Assembly: GCA_021156265.1 (NCBI GenBank)
Contig: JAJNBR010000125.1
Span: forward strand, 1 to 7,949
Reading direction: 5' to 3'
DNA: 7,949 bases
From: Flavipsychrobacter sp.
GTDB taxonomy: Bacteria; Bacteroidota; Bacteroidia; Chitinophagales; Chitinophagaceae
Shown here: positions 1 to 6,401 of the stretch, one piece after another
Position numbering within the stretch: position 1 is the stretch's first letter
How the letters are laid out: each line of letters starts with the position of its first letter
Program-made: the position numbers and the translations under genes
Notes under the pieces: generated by a model
Databases searched by the model: none
Told to the model about the DNA's origin: nothing
Seen by the model: the letters and a program-made list of their open reading frames with translations, nothing else

Positions 1-2991
1 GGTAACCCGAACATCGGAGAAGCAAAGACTATAATGCTGGGTGTCCGCAACCCGTTAAAGAGTGCAGAAACACCGAATGACGATGGCCTTAACAAATGCG
101 CTGAAGTATGGTTCAATGAGCTGCGTATGATAGGCCTCAATGAAAAGCCCGGCTATGCAGCAGCGGGTAAGGTAACGGTGCAGCTGGCCGATCTTGGTAA
201 CGTGAACCTGAGTGGTAGCATGCATACACAGGGCTACGGTAATATCGACCAGAAGCTTAACCAGCGCTTCCGCGATGATTTTTACCAGTATAATGCCTCT
301 ACCAACGTCAACGTAGGCAAATTAATGCCACGTAAATGGGGTATTCAATTACCCGTGTTCGTGGGTTATTCTGAAAATATCAGCAATCCGCAGTACGATC
401 CGTTCGACCTGGACGTAGCATTTAAAGATAAGCTGGCTAATGCGCGCGACGAAGCTCAGCGCGATTCACTGAGGAAGATCGCCCAGGATTACACTTCTAT
501 CACTTCGTTCAATGTATCAAACGTCCGGATATTAGGTAATCCTGAAAAGCAGAAGCCTACCACCATGCCGTGGAGCGTAAAAAATTTCGACCTGAACTAC
601 GCGTACAATAAACAGTTCAAGCGCAACCCTATCATCGAATCGGATGAGCTGGTAAATCAGCGCCTGGGTCTTGGTTATACATACAACATTAAGGGGCGCT
701 CCGTCGAGCCATTCAAATCGCTGATACGCTCGAAGTCGAAATGGCTGTCGCTCGTCAAAGACTTTAACTTCAACCCGCTGCCGGCCAACATATCGGTGCG
801 CAGTGATCTGAACCGTATCGTAGATGAGACGGTGGTACGTAATGTGTCAGACGCCATCGTGACGATCAAGCCTACGTACTTCAAGAACTTTACGTGGATG
901 CGCCTCTATACTTTGCGATGGGAACTGGCTCGCTCACTTTCTTTCGATTATACCGCAACAAATAATTCGCGTATCGACGAACCCTACGGCCGTATTGATA
1001 CACGCGAGAAGCGCGACACGCTTGTTGATCGCATCAAAGAATTAGGACGAAACACATATTATACACAACAATTCAACGCCAGCTACAACCTGCCGTTGCA
1101 AAAACTGCCGATCACGGATTGGACGAGTATCAGGCTTACCTATGGTGCTAACTATAGCTGGACCGCTGCATCGTTATTGACAAAAGAACTGGGTAACACC
1201 ATTGGTAATACACAAACCAAGCAGGTGAATACGGAACTGAACTTTCTGCAGCTGTATAATAAAAACCGCTGGTTGCGTGCAGTTAACCAGCCAAAATCGA
1301 CACGCCCCTCGCTCAACAAGAAAGATGATGCGAAGAAGGTAAAAGACCTGCGTGCCGGCCAGCGCAATAATAAACCTGTTGCGCCCAAAGTGGATACTGC
1401 GAAACAGGAGATACCTATCAACACTGCTAACCTTACTGATAAACAGCTGGATTCGTTACGCAAATCGATAAAGGCAAAAGAAGTAGCCCAGCGCAAAGCG
1501 CAAAAGGCAAAGGAAAAACGTGAACGTAAACTGGCCAGGCAAAAGAAACGCATGACACCGATGAGTGTGTCGTCGGGTGAACGATTTGCAGGCAGGTTAT
1601 TGACGATGGTGCGACGCAGTACGATGTCGTTCACGGAAAATTCAGGCACTGTGTTGCCGGGTTACATGGACAGCACCAAATATATGGGCGTGAACGATGC
1701 CACCCTGGCGCCGGGCTTCGACTTCGTATACGGTTACCAGCCCGACAGGTCGTGGCTGGAAACACAAGCTGCGCAAAATCGCCTGAGCCGTGATACGCTA
1801 TTCAATGCGCAGTTCCAGCAACAGTACTCGCAAAACCTGAATATCACTACTACGCTGGAGCCGATAGCCGACCTGCGTGCCGATATCAGTTTTACGCGGA
1901 CCTTCAGCAAAACGCACAACGAACTGTTCAAAGACACTACGCATAGCGGTGGCTTGTTTACACACAACAGCGCTTATGAAACAGGCGCGTTCACGGTATC
2001 TTATATCGGTTTGGGTACTATGTTCAAACCGTCGAGTGTAACCTCCGGGACTTACCTCCAGTTCCTGGAAAACAGGGAAATGGTATCTGAAAGGCTGGGC
2101 CGCAACAACCCTTATTCGGGTAATGTGCCCGATCCTGCTGATCCAACCTATAAAAAAGGTTATGGACGTTATTCGCAGGATGTGCTGGTGCCTGCGTTCC
2201 TGGCTGCTTACAGCGGTAAGAGCGCTAACGACATTCCGCTCATCGATCACAACAACGATAATGTGCGCAGCAACCCATTCAAATATTATACACCCAAGCC
2301 AAACTGGCGTGTGACGTACAACGGCTTGTCAAGGATGCCGTTATTTAGCCAGTACCTGAATAACCTGGTGCTGAACCATACCTATACAGGTACCATCGCA
2401 ATGAACAGCTTTGTTTCTGCCTTGTTCTACCAGGACATTTACAGCGTTGGTTTCCCGTCATTCCTGGATTCGAACTCGGGCAACTTTGTCCCTTTCTACC
2501 AGGTGCCGAACATTACTTTCTCCGAACAACTGAACCCCATGTTTGGTGTAGACGCATCGTTCAAGAACAATGTTTCGGCGCGATTTGATCTGCGTAAGAC
2601 ACGTACGGTGAGCCTGAGCATGGTTGATTACCAGGTGAGTGAGACCAGGAGCACTGAATATGTGGTAGGTGCCGGTTACCGTATTCGCGGCCTGGTATTG
2701 CCTTTCGAGCTGTTTGGCGTTAAAAAACTGGATAACGACCTGAATATAAAACTGGATATAGGCCTGCGTGATGATAAAACCAGCAATAACTACCTGGCCC
2801 AACAGATCGAGGTAATTACCCGCGGGCAGAAGGTGGTGACCATTTCGCCATCGGTTGACTATATCATCAGTGATAAACTGACACTGAGGTTCTTCTACGA
2901 CAGGCGCCAGAGTATTCCGTACACGACCAACTCATTCCCGATCACAACGACTAGGGCGGGTGTAACGCTTAGGTTCATCTTCGCCCAATAA
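1..2991 (+). CDS. sprA: SprA, type IX secretion system outer-membrane translocon (C-terminal ~996 residues, 5' truncated)
   Basis: SprA (Sov in Porphyromonas) is the very large outer-membrane beta-barrel through which the type IX secretion system exports proteins; in gliding Bacteroidota it also exports the adhesins. The reading frame is open from base 1 (GNPNIGEAKT...), so the first visible ATG at position 34 is internal. SprA is usually about 2,300-2,500 residues, so roughly the last 40% is here. The fragment shows alternating aromatic/polar beta-strand patterning throughout and ends in a strand-like tail, TLRFIFAQ, as expected for an outer-membrane barrel inserted by BAM. Typical SprA phrases include the opening GVRNPLK and AEVWFNELR. 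A Lys/Arg/Ala-rich, probably helical insert lies at about nt 1318-1566, between barrel segments. The stop is TAA at 2989-2991. No convincing terminator follows. Identity is by recognition of family sequence, with high confidence. Confidence 0.93.
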   Translation, partial: GNPNIGEAKTIMLGVRNPLKSAETPNDDGLNKCAEVWFNELRMIGLNEKPGYAAAGKVTVQLADLGNVNLSGSMHTQGYGNIDQKLNQRFRDDFYQYNASTNVNVGKLMPRKWGIQLPVFVGYSENISNPQYDPFDLDVAFKDKLANARDEAQRDSLRKIAQDYTSITSFNVSNVRILGNPEKQKPTTMPWSVKNFDLNYAYNKQFKRNPIIESDELVNQRLGLGYTYNIKGRSVEPFKSLIRSKSKWLSLVKDFNFNPLPANISVRSDLNRIVDETVVRNVSDAIVTIKPTYFKNFTWMRLYTLRWELARSLSFDYTATNNSRIDEPYGRIDTREKRDTLVDRIKELGRNTYYTQQFNASYNLPLQKLPITDWTSIRLTYGANYSWTAASLLTKELGNTIGNTQTKQVNTELNFLQLYNKNRWLRAVNQPKSTRPSLNKKDDAKKVKDLRAGQRNNKPVAPKVDTAKQEIPINTANLTDKQLDSLRKSIKAKEVAQRKAQKAKEKRERKLARQKKRMTPMSVSSGERFAGRLLTMVRRSTMSFTENSGTVLPGYMDSTKYMGVNDATLAPGFDFVYGYQPDRSWLETQAAQNRLSRDTLFNAQFQQQYSQNLNITTTLEPIADLRADISFTRTFSKTHNELFKDTTHSGGLFTHNSAYETGAFTVSYIGLGTMFKPSSVTSGTYLQFLENREMVSERLGRNNPYSGNVPDPADPTYKKGYGRYSQDVLVPAFLAAYSGKSANDIPLIDHNNDNVRSNPFKYYTPKPNWRVTYNGLSRMPLFSQYLNNLVLNHTYTGTIAMNSFVSALFYQDIYSVGFPSFLDSNSGNFVPFYQVPNITFSEQLNPMFGVDASFKNNVSARFDLRKTRTVSLSMVDYQVSETRSTEYVVGAGYRIRGLVLPFELFGVKKLDNDLNIKLDIGLRDDKTSNNYLAQQIEVITRGQKVVTISPSVDYIISDKLTLRFFYDRRQSIPYTTNSFPITTTRAGVTLRFIFAQ

Positions 2992-3044
2992 AGGATTGTT
3001 AAAGGGGAAACACCTAGTGCCCGCTGCCTTTATAATAAGTTAAG

Positions 3045-3058
3045 ATGATATATATCAA
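3045..3058. promoter_or_regulatory. FNR/CRP-family-like operator upstream of paaA
   Basis: The 14 bases read ATGAT-ATAT-ATCAA and contain a perfect 12-bp palindrome (TGATATATATCA, 3046-3057). They match 9 of the 10 defined bases of the FNR half-site pattern TTGAT-N4-ATCAA. The centre (3051.5) lies 34 bp upstream of the centre of the TATATTTG -7 element, which puts it near -41.5 if transcription starts about 7 bp past that centre. This is the class II activator position. The match and spacing are seen in the sequence; binding by any regulator is inference. AT-rich palindromes also arise by chance. Confidence 0.4.
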
Positions 3059-3081
3059 CCGCCTGATTGGCGCTTAAATGC

Positions 3082-3089
3082 TATATTTG
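3082..3089 (+). promoter_or_regulatory. Bacteroidota -7 promoter element for paaABCD
   Basis: TATATTTG is an exact match to the TAnnTTTG -7 element used by the primary sigma factor of Bacteroidota. It lies 21 bp before the paaA ATG, predicting a start near 3092-3096 and a leader of only about 15-20 nt. No TTG occurs at the usual 17-23 bp upstream spacing (3056-3064 reads CAACCGCCT); the nearest TTG, at 3067-3069, is only 12 bp away. The promoter therefore looks weak in its -33 half, consistent with help from an activator. Confidence 0.6.
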
Positions 3090-3110
3090 TAACTCAAAAT
3101 TATTTGTGAA

Positions 3111-4061
3111 ATGACTGTACAGTCGTTTGAAAAAGGCTTTAACGACAAGCTTGATAAGGAACTGACCATCGAGCCCCGCGACTGGATGCCGGATGACTAC
3201 CGCAAAACGCTCATAAGGCAGATATCGCAGCACGCTCACAGCGAGATAGTAGGTATGCTGCCTGAGGGCAACTGGATAACCCGTGCCCCGTCGCTGCGCC
3301 GCAAAGCAGTGTTGCTGGCCAAGGTGCAGGATGAAGGTGGTCATGGGCTGTATCTGTACAGCGCCGCTGAAACGCTGGGCATTACCCGCGACGAAATGTT
3401 TGATCAGTTACATACCGGTAAAGCAAAATATTCTTCGATATTCAACTACCCCACTACTACGTGGGCTGATATGGGCGCGATAGGCTGGCTGGTAGATGGC
3501 GCTGCCATCATGAACCAGGTGCCGCTTTGCCGTACATCATACGGACCGTATGCACGTGCTATGGTGCGTGTGTGCAAGGAAGAAAGCTTTCACCAGCGCC
3601 AGGGTTTTGAAATAATGCTGACACTGGCAAAAGGTACAGAACAGCAAAAGAAAATGGCACAGGATGCGTTGAACCGCTGGTGGTGGCCATCTATTATGAT
3701 GTTTGGCCCTGCGGATGATAATAGTCCAAACTCGGAAATGAGCATGCGCTACCGCATCAAACGTTTCACCAACGACGAGCTTCGCCAGAAATTTGTTGAC
3801 GTAACGGTGGAACAAACGAGGATACTAGGCCTGGAAGTGCCCGATAAGGACCTGAAGTGGAACGAGGAGCGGGGTCACTACGACTATGGCAAGATCAACT
3901 GGGATGAATTCTGGGCAGTAGTAAAAGGCAATGGCCCTTGCAACAAAGAGCGCCTGGAAGCACGTAAAACTGCATGGGAAAATGGCGCATGGGTACGCGA
4001 CGCCGCCATGGCTCATTCTCAAAAACGCAAAGAACGTTCTTCAAAAAAAGAAGCTGCATAA
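3111..4061 (+). CDS. paaA: 1,2-phenylacetyl-CoA epoxidase, catalytic subunit PaaA
   Basis: PaaA is the di-iron oxygenase subunit of the cytosolic PaaABC(E) complex, which adds one oxygen of O2 across ring carbons 1 and 2 of phenylacetyl-CoA. The 316-residue product is close to the usual ~310. It has the ferritin-like four-helix arrangement with two E-x2-H iron-binding pairs: E75/H78 (in QDEGGHG) and E158/H161 (in KEESFHQ). E45 and D129 sit where the remaining iron ligands are expected, so the centre looks intact. Other family signatures are RRKAVLLAKVQDE (63-75), the Trp-rich RWWWPS around residues 189-194, and GLEVPD (240-245). The ATG at 3111 gives a normal N-terminus. It has no Shine-Dalgarno sequence, only an AT-rich leader, as is common in the phylum. 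It is the first gene of paaABCD and the only one directly behind the predicted promoter. The Lys-rich C-terminal tail (KRKERSSKKEAA) is unremarkable. Confidence 0.96.
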   Translation: MTVQSFEKGFNDKLDKELTIEPRDWMPDDYRKTLIRQISQHAHSEIVGMLPEGNWITRAPSLRRKAVLLAKVQDEGGHGLYLYSAAETLGITRDEMFDQLHTGKAKYSSIFNYPTTTWADMGAIGWLVDGAAIMNQVPLCRTSYGPYARAMVRVCKEESFHQRQGFEIMLTLAKGTEQQKKMAQDALNRWWWPSIMMFGPADDNSPNSEMSMRYRIKRFTNDELRQKFVDVTVEQTRILGLEVPDKDLKWNEERGHYDYGKINWDEFWAVVKGNGPCNKERLEARKTAWENGAWVRDAAMAHSQKRKERSSKKEAA

Positions 4062-4067
4062 AAAACT

Positions 4068-4096
4068 ACATTGGCTACTGCGGTAGCCAATGTTTT
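4068..4096 (+). terminator. Intercistronic hairpin with U-tract between paaA and paaB
   Basis: A perfect 11-bp stem (ACATTGGCTAC at 4068-4078 with GTAGCCAATGT at 4083-4093) closes a TGCG loop over a C-G pair. This is a UNCG-type tetraloop, a class known for unusual stability. The run TTTT at 4093-4096 follows, and an A-run at 4060-4065 precedes it, giving a U-tract on the other strand too. It begins 6 bases after the paaA stop. As it lies inside an operon whose other genes have no visible promoter, it is more likely a partial terminator or a 3'-end stabilising or processing element than a full stop. Confidence 0.7.
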
Positions 4097-4110
4097 CAAT
4101 AATTGTCCTC

Positions 4111-4413
4111 ATGTCACAACAAACCGTAAATAAAGCTGAATGGCCTTTGTGGGAAGTGTTTATCCGCAGCAAGGCAGGCCTTGATCATAAACACGCCGGA
4201 AGCCTGCATGCTGCAGATGCACAAATGGCAATGGAAAATGCCCGCGATGTATATACCCGCCGTATGGAAGGTGTGAGCATCTGGGTGGTGGAAAGCAAAT
4301 ACGTTCATGCCTCCGATCCGGGCGAAGCAGATTCTATGTACGAACCTGCCAACGACAAGATCTACCGTCACCCGACGTTTTATGATCTGCCTGATGAATT
4401 GAAACACATGTAG
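4111..4413 (+). CDS. paaB: 1,2-phenylacetyl-CoA epoxidase subunit PaaB
   Basis: PaaB is the small non-catalytic subunit that bridges PaaA-PaaC heterodimers in the epoxidase complex. The product from this start is 100 residues, against about 95 in Escherichia coli. It is recognisable along its whole length: WPLWEVFIRSK (11-21), GLDHKHAGSLHAADAQMA (23-40), ENARDVYTRR (42-51), EGVSIWVV (53-60) and YRHPTFYDLPD (85-95). I chose the ATG at 4111 (MSQQTVNKAEW) rather than the in-frame ATG at 4090. The earlier ATG lies in the 3' arm of the hairpin, would be sequestered, and adds a seven-residue hydrophobic stretch (MFSIIVL) foreign to the family. It is the second gene of the operon, 49 bp after paaA and 21 bp before paaC. 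Confidence 0.94.
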   Translation: MSQQTVNKAEWPLWEVFIRSKAGLDHKHAGSLHAADAQMAMENARDVYTRRMEGVSIWVVESKYVHASDPGEADSMYEPANDKIYRHPTFYDLPDELKHM

Positions 4414-4434
4414 TTTTTGACCAACAGCAAGAAC

Positions 4435-5256
4435 ATGAGCATTCAGAAACTACTTTATACATTACAAATTGCAGACAATGCTTTGATACTGGGTCATCGC
4501 ATCAGCGAATGGTGCGGGCACGGGCCAGTATTGGAGCAGGATATTGCCATTACCAATACCGCGCTCGACCATCTTGGACAGGCGCGTAGTTTGTACCAAT
4601 ACGCTGCTACGCAGTTCAATGCATTGAACCAGGAAGAGAAGAAGGGGCTGTTTGTTTCCTCAGCACTGCAATCTTTAATTGCACAAGGCAAGCTGTTGGA
4701 CGAAGACGACCTGGCTTACCTGCGCGATGGCTGGGACTTCAGGAATGTGTGGCTGGTAGAACAACCTAACAAAGACTGGGCATATACAGTGGCCCGCTCT
4801 TTCCTTTACGATTGTTTCAACTATTTCTTTTATACAGAGCTGAGGAACAGCAAAGACGAAACGCTTGCGGCTATTGCTGAGAAATCGCTGAAGGAGGTCA
4901 CTTACCATATTCGCTGGAGCAGCGAATGGGTTATCAGGCTGGGCGATGGCACGGAAGAAAGCCATAAACGTATGCAGCAAGCCATCAATGACCGCTGGGC
5001 TTACACCGGCGAGCTTGTGAAAATGAGCGAGGCCGATACGGCTATGCTGGCTGAAGGTGTTGGCGTCGATCTGAATGCCATAGCTTCGCAGTGGCAGGAG
5101 CGTGTAGCCTCCGTTATTGAAGAAGCTACGCTGACTATACCGCAGGATACCTGGATGCAGGAAGGTGGTAAAGAAGGCCGCCATACCGAGCACCTGGGTT
5201 ATATACTTGCAGAGCTGCAGTTCATGCAAAGGGCATACCCCAACATGGAGTGGTAA
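4435..5256 (+). CDS. paaC: 1,2-phenylacetyl-CoA epoxidase structural subunit PaaC
   Basis: PaaC is the structural partner of PaaA: a ferritin-like fold related to PaaA that does not hold an active di-iron centre, and pairs with PaaA to form the substrate-binding core. The 273-residue product is somewhat longer than the ~250 of Escherichia coli. Family landmarks are YTLQIADNALILGHRISEW (8-26), CGHGP (27-31), ALDHLGQARS (43-52), LAYLRD (93-98), LKEVTYHIRWSSEW (152-165) and a highly typical C-terminus, GGKEGRHTEHLG (244-255) then ending AYPNMEW. I chose the ATG at 4435 because MSIQKLLYTLQIADN aligns with the usual N-terminus. An in-frame TTG at 4417 would add six residues and cannot be ruled out. 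The gap to paaB is 21 bp, so the two are certainly one transcript unit. Confidence 0.95.
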   Translation: MSIQKLLYTLQIADNALILGHRISEWCGHGPVLEQDIAITNTALDHLGQARSLYQYAATQFNALNQEEKKGLFVSSALQSLIAQGKLLDEDDLAYLRDGWDFRNVWLVEQPNKDWAYTVARSFLYDCFNYFFYTELRNSKDETLAAIAEKSLKEVTYHIRWSSEWVIRLGDGTEESHKRMQQAINDRWAYTGELVKMSEADTAMLAEGVGVDLNAIASQWQERVASVIEEATLTIPQDTWMQEGGKEGRHTEHLGYILAELQFMQRAYPNMEW

Positions 5257-5275
5257 TCACAACAGATCGCATTAC

Positions 5276-5307
5276 CACAGCTGTGAAAGCACTTTAACTT
5301 ATAGTGC
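5276..5307. promoter_or_regulatory. Small inverted repeats in the paaC-paaD gap
   Basis: The 77-bp gap between paaC and paaD holds a perfect 10-bp palindrome, CACAGCTGTG (5276-5285). Just after it comes a 5-bp inverted repeat, GCACT/AGTGC (5289-5293 and 5303-5307), around a 9-nt loop. No TAnnTTTG element is visible, so I see no support for a separate paaD promoter. The repeats may form small mRNA structures ahead of paaD or be chance. The function is unknown. Confidence 0.2.
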
Positions 5308-5333
5308 CTTCAAGTCTTCGTAATTTTACAGGA

Positions 5334-5849
5334 ATGAGCACGACTGCCAGGAACATATCGAAAGAGCAGGTGTATGAATGGCTGTCATCGGTCACCGACC
5401 CTGAGGTGCCCGTACTGACCATCCAGGACCTCGGTATCGTTCGCGATGTACTCATTGATACAACAGATAACGGGGTACCTGAAGTAACGGTTGTCATCAC
5501 ACCTACTTACAGCGGCTGTCCTGCAATGGACGCTATAGCTATGGGCATCAGGATGGCGCTTATCGGCAAAGGTTTTCGCAATATAAAAGTGGAGCACAGG
5601 CTGAGTCCCGCATGGACTACCGACTGGATGAGCGAGGAAGGTAAGCGCAAGCTGGAGCAATATGGCATCGCCCCTCCTATCCGTAAGGCAGTTAACCCGC
5701 TTGGTTTGTTTGAAGAAGATAATGTGCCTTGTCCCCGCTGCCATTCCACAGACACTATGCTGGTAAGCCAGTTCGGTCCTACTTCGTGCAAAGCGTTATA
5801 CAAATGCCAGTCCTGCCACGAGCCATTTGAGCATTTTAAGTGTCATTAA
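5334..5849 (+). CDS. paaD: PaaD, MIP18/DUF59-type assembly factor of the phenylacetyl-CoA epoxidase
   Basis: PaaD is required for phenylacetate ring epoxidation in vivo but is not part of the purified catalytic complex. By its MIP18/DUF59 (SufT-like) domain it is thought to help mature a metal or iron-sulfur centre, probably in PaaE or PaaA. The 171-residue product, like the usual ~165, has two parts. The N-terminal MIP18 domain (about 8-90) has TDPEVPVLTIQDLGIV (21-36) and the conserved Cys62 in TYSGCPAMD. The C-terminal segment has a zinc-ribbon pattern, C133-P-R-C136 then C152 and C158-x2-C161, ending FKCH with C170. I chose the ATG at 5334 (MSTTARNISKEQVYEWL), which has GGA just upstream. 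The in-frame GTG at 5304 would add ten residues and falls in a small inverted repeat. It is the last paa gene here; paaE does not follow. Confidence 0.93.
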   Translation: MSTTARNISKEQVYEWLSSVTDPEVPVLTIQDLGIVRDVLIDTTDNGVPEVTVVITPTYSGCPAMDAIAMGIRMALIGKGFRNIKVEHRLSPAWTTDWMSEEGKRKLEQYGIAPPIRKAVNPLGLFEEDNVPCPRCHSTDTMLVSQFGPTSCKALYKCQSCHEPFEHFKCH

Positions 5850-5883
5850 CATGACATATATTCAATAAAAATGGCATGTTTTT
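5848..5883 (+). terminator. Weak terminator-like hairpin after paaD
   Basis: AACATG (5848-5853) pairs with CATGTT (5875-5880), and CAT (5855-5857) with ATG (5871-5873), across one A-G mismatch and a 13-nt AT-rich loop. A T5 run follows (5879-5883). The stem starts within the paaD stop codon. An alternative stem, TGTCAT (5841-5846) with ATGACA (5851-5856), uses the same bases, so the two cannot form together. The stem is AT-rich and short, so termination would be partial at best. The position at the end of the paa genes is the main support. Confidence 0.4.
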
Positions 5884-5910
5884 CGCTGCGGATGGTAGAA
5901 ATAATATGCT

Positions 5911-6348
5911 ATGAAATGGTTATTCCCCCTACTGTTTGTTGCATGCATCAGCTGCACGAAGGACAACCCCAAACCGGTAACACCCGTTCCGGCCGTAGAT
6001 AAGTTCGCTGAAGTAAGCGGTGAATTTTCCGGTACGATGGTGACATTTCACAATTCATCAACACGTTATATCAAGCCAGATACCATCAGTAGTTTGAAAG
6101 CATTGATACATTATGCTGATAGTACGTTATGGCTTACTGCCTTAAAGGCACCGGGAGACACAGCTAGGTCTTTTCAAGCAAAGGTTATCAGTAAAACAGA
6201 CAATGGGTCCTATTATCGTTATCAATTTGAAAGCTGGAGCTATGGCACGGCCCATATCGACTATTTCCCAATAAGCGATAGTGTGGACTATAATGAAATA
6301 TCCGTCTGTCACGGCTGTAGTCATGATGTTTTCAGGGGCAAAAAATAA
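5911..6348 (+). CDS. Small lipoprotein of unknown function
   Basis: The family is not recognised. The 145-residue product begins with a lipoprotein signal: a short basic start, a hydrophobic core (WLFPLLFVA, 3-11), then a lipobox-like stretch ending at C15 (ACISC). C12 (FVAC) is an alternative acylation site. After C15 comes TKDNPKPVTPVPAVD, a Pro-rich linker typical of Bacteroidota lipoproteins. The KDN only loosely resembles the charged surface-export signal known in this phylum, so periplasmic versus surface location is open. The rest (about 35-130) is rich in Ser/Thr, Tyr and short alternating stretches, suggesting a small beta-sandwich or barrel. The C-terminus carries a CHGC motif (C133, C136), possibly a disulfide or metal site. 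The next residue is Ser, so it is not a haem c CxxCH motif. It starts 61 bp after paaD, beyond a weak hairpin, and no clear promoter is visible. A role in phenylacetate metabolism is not implied. Confidence 0.75.
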   Translation: MKWLFPLLFVACISCTKDNPKPVTPVPAVDKFAEVSGEFSGTMVTFHNSSTRYIKPDTISSLKALIHYADSTLWLTALKAPGDTARSFQAKVISKTDNGSYYRYQFESWSYGTAHIDYFPISDSVDYNEISVCHGCSHDVFRGKK

Positions 6349-6401
6349 ATGTTTGTCAGTAAGTCATTGGTAGAGATTGGTTATTTTGAGCCAGGCTTCC
6401 A

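Noticed and set aside
1152..1649. 165-residue open frame on the minus strand inside sprA
   Set aside because: It is the shadow of the Lys/Arg-rich part of SprA, has no recognisable domain and no upstream promoter or spacing logic, and the plus-strand frame is clearly coding.
3060..3072. Small inverted repeat CGCC-TGATT-GGCG before the paa promoter
   Set aside because: It has a four-base-pair stem with no U-tract, so it is too weak for the sprA terminator. It overlaps the expected -33 region and could be an operator half, but nothing supports that over chance.
4090..4110. Upstream ATG for paaB
   Set aside because: It lies in the 3' arm of the strong hairpin and adds a hydrophobic heptapeptide not found at the start of PaaB. 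The ATG at 4111 fits the family.
4675..5229. 184-residue open frame on the minus strand opposite paaC
   Set aside because: It is fully antisense to a well-recognised paaC and has a low-complexity composition without domain features. Its length is explained by codon bias on the coding strand.
5943..6348. C-terminal CHGC of the lipoprotein as a haem c site
   Set aside because: Haem c attachment needs CxxCH; here the residue after the second Cys is Ser.
6382..6388. TATTTTG as a -7 promoter element for the DUF3887-like gene
   Set aside because: It has one base fewer than TAnnTTTG, and the nearest TTG is at the wrong spacing (12 bp), so it is not reported as a promoter.
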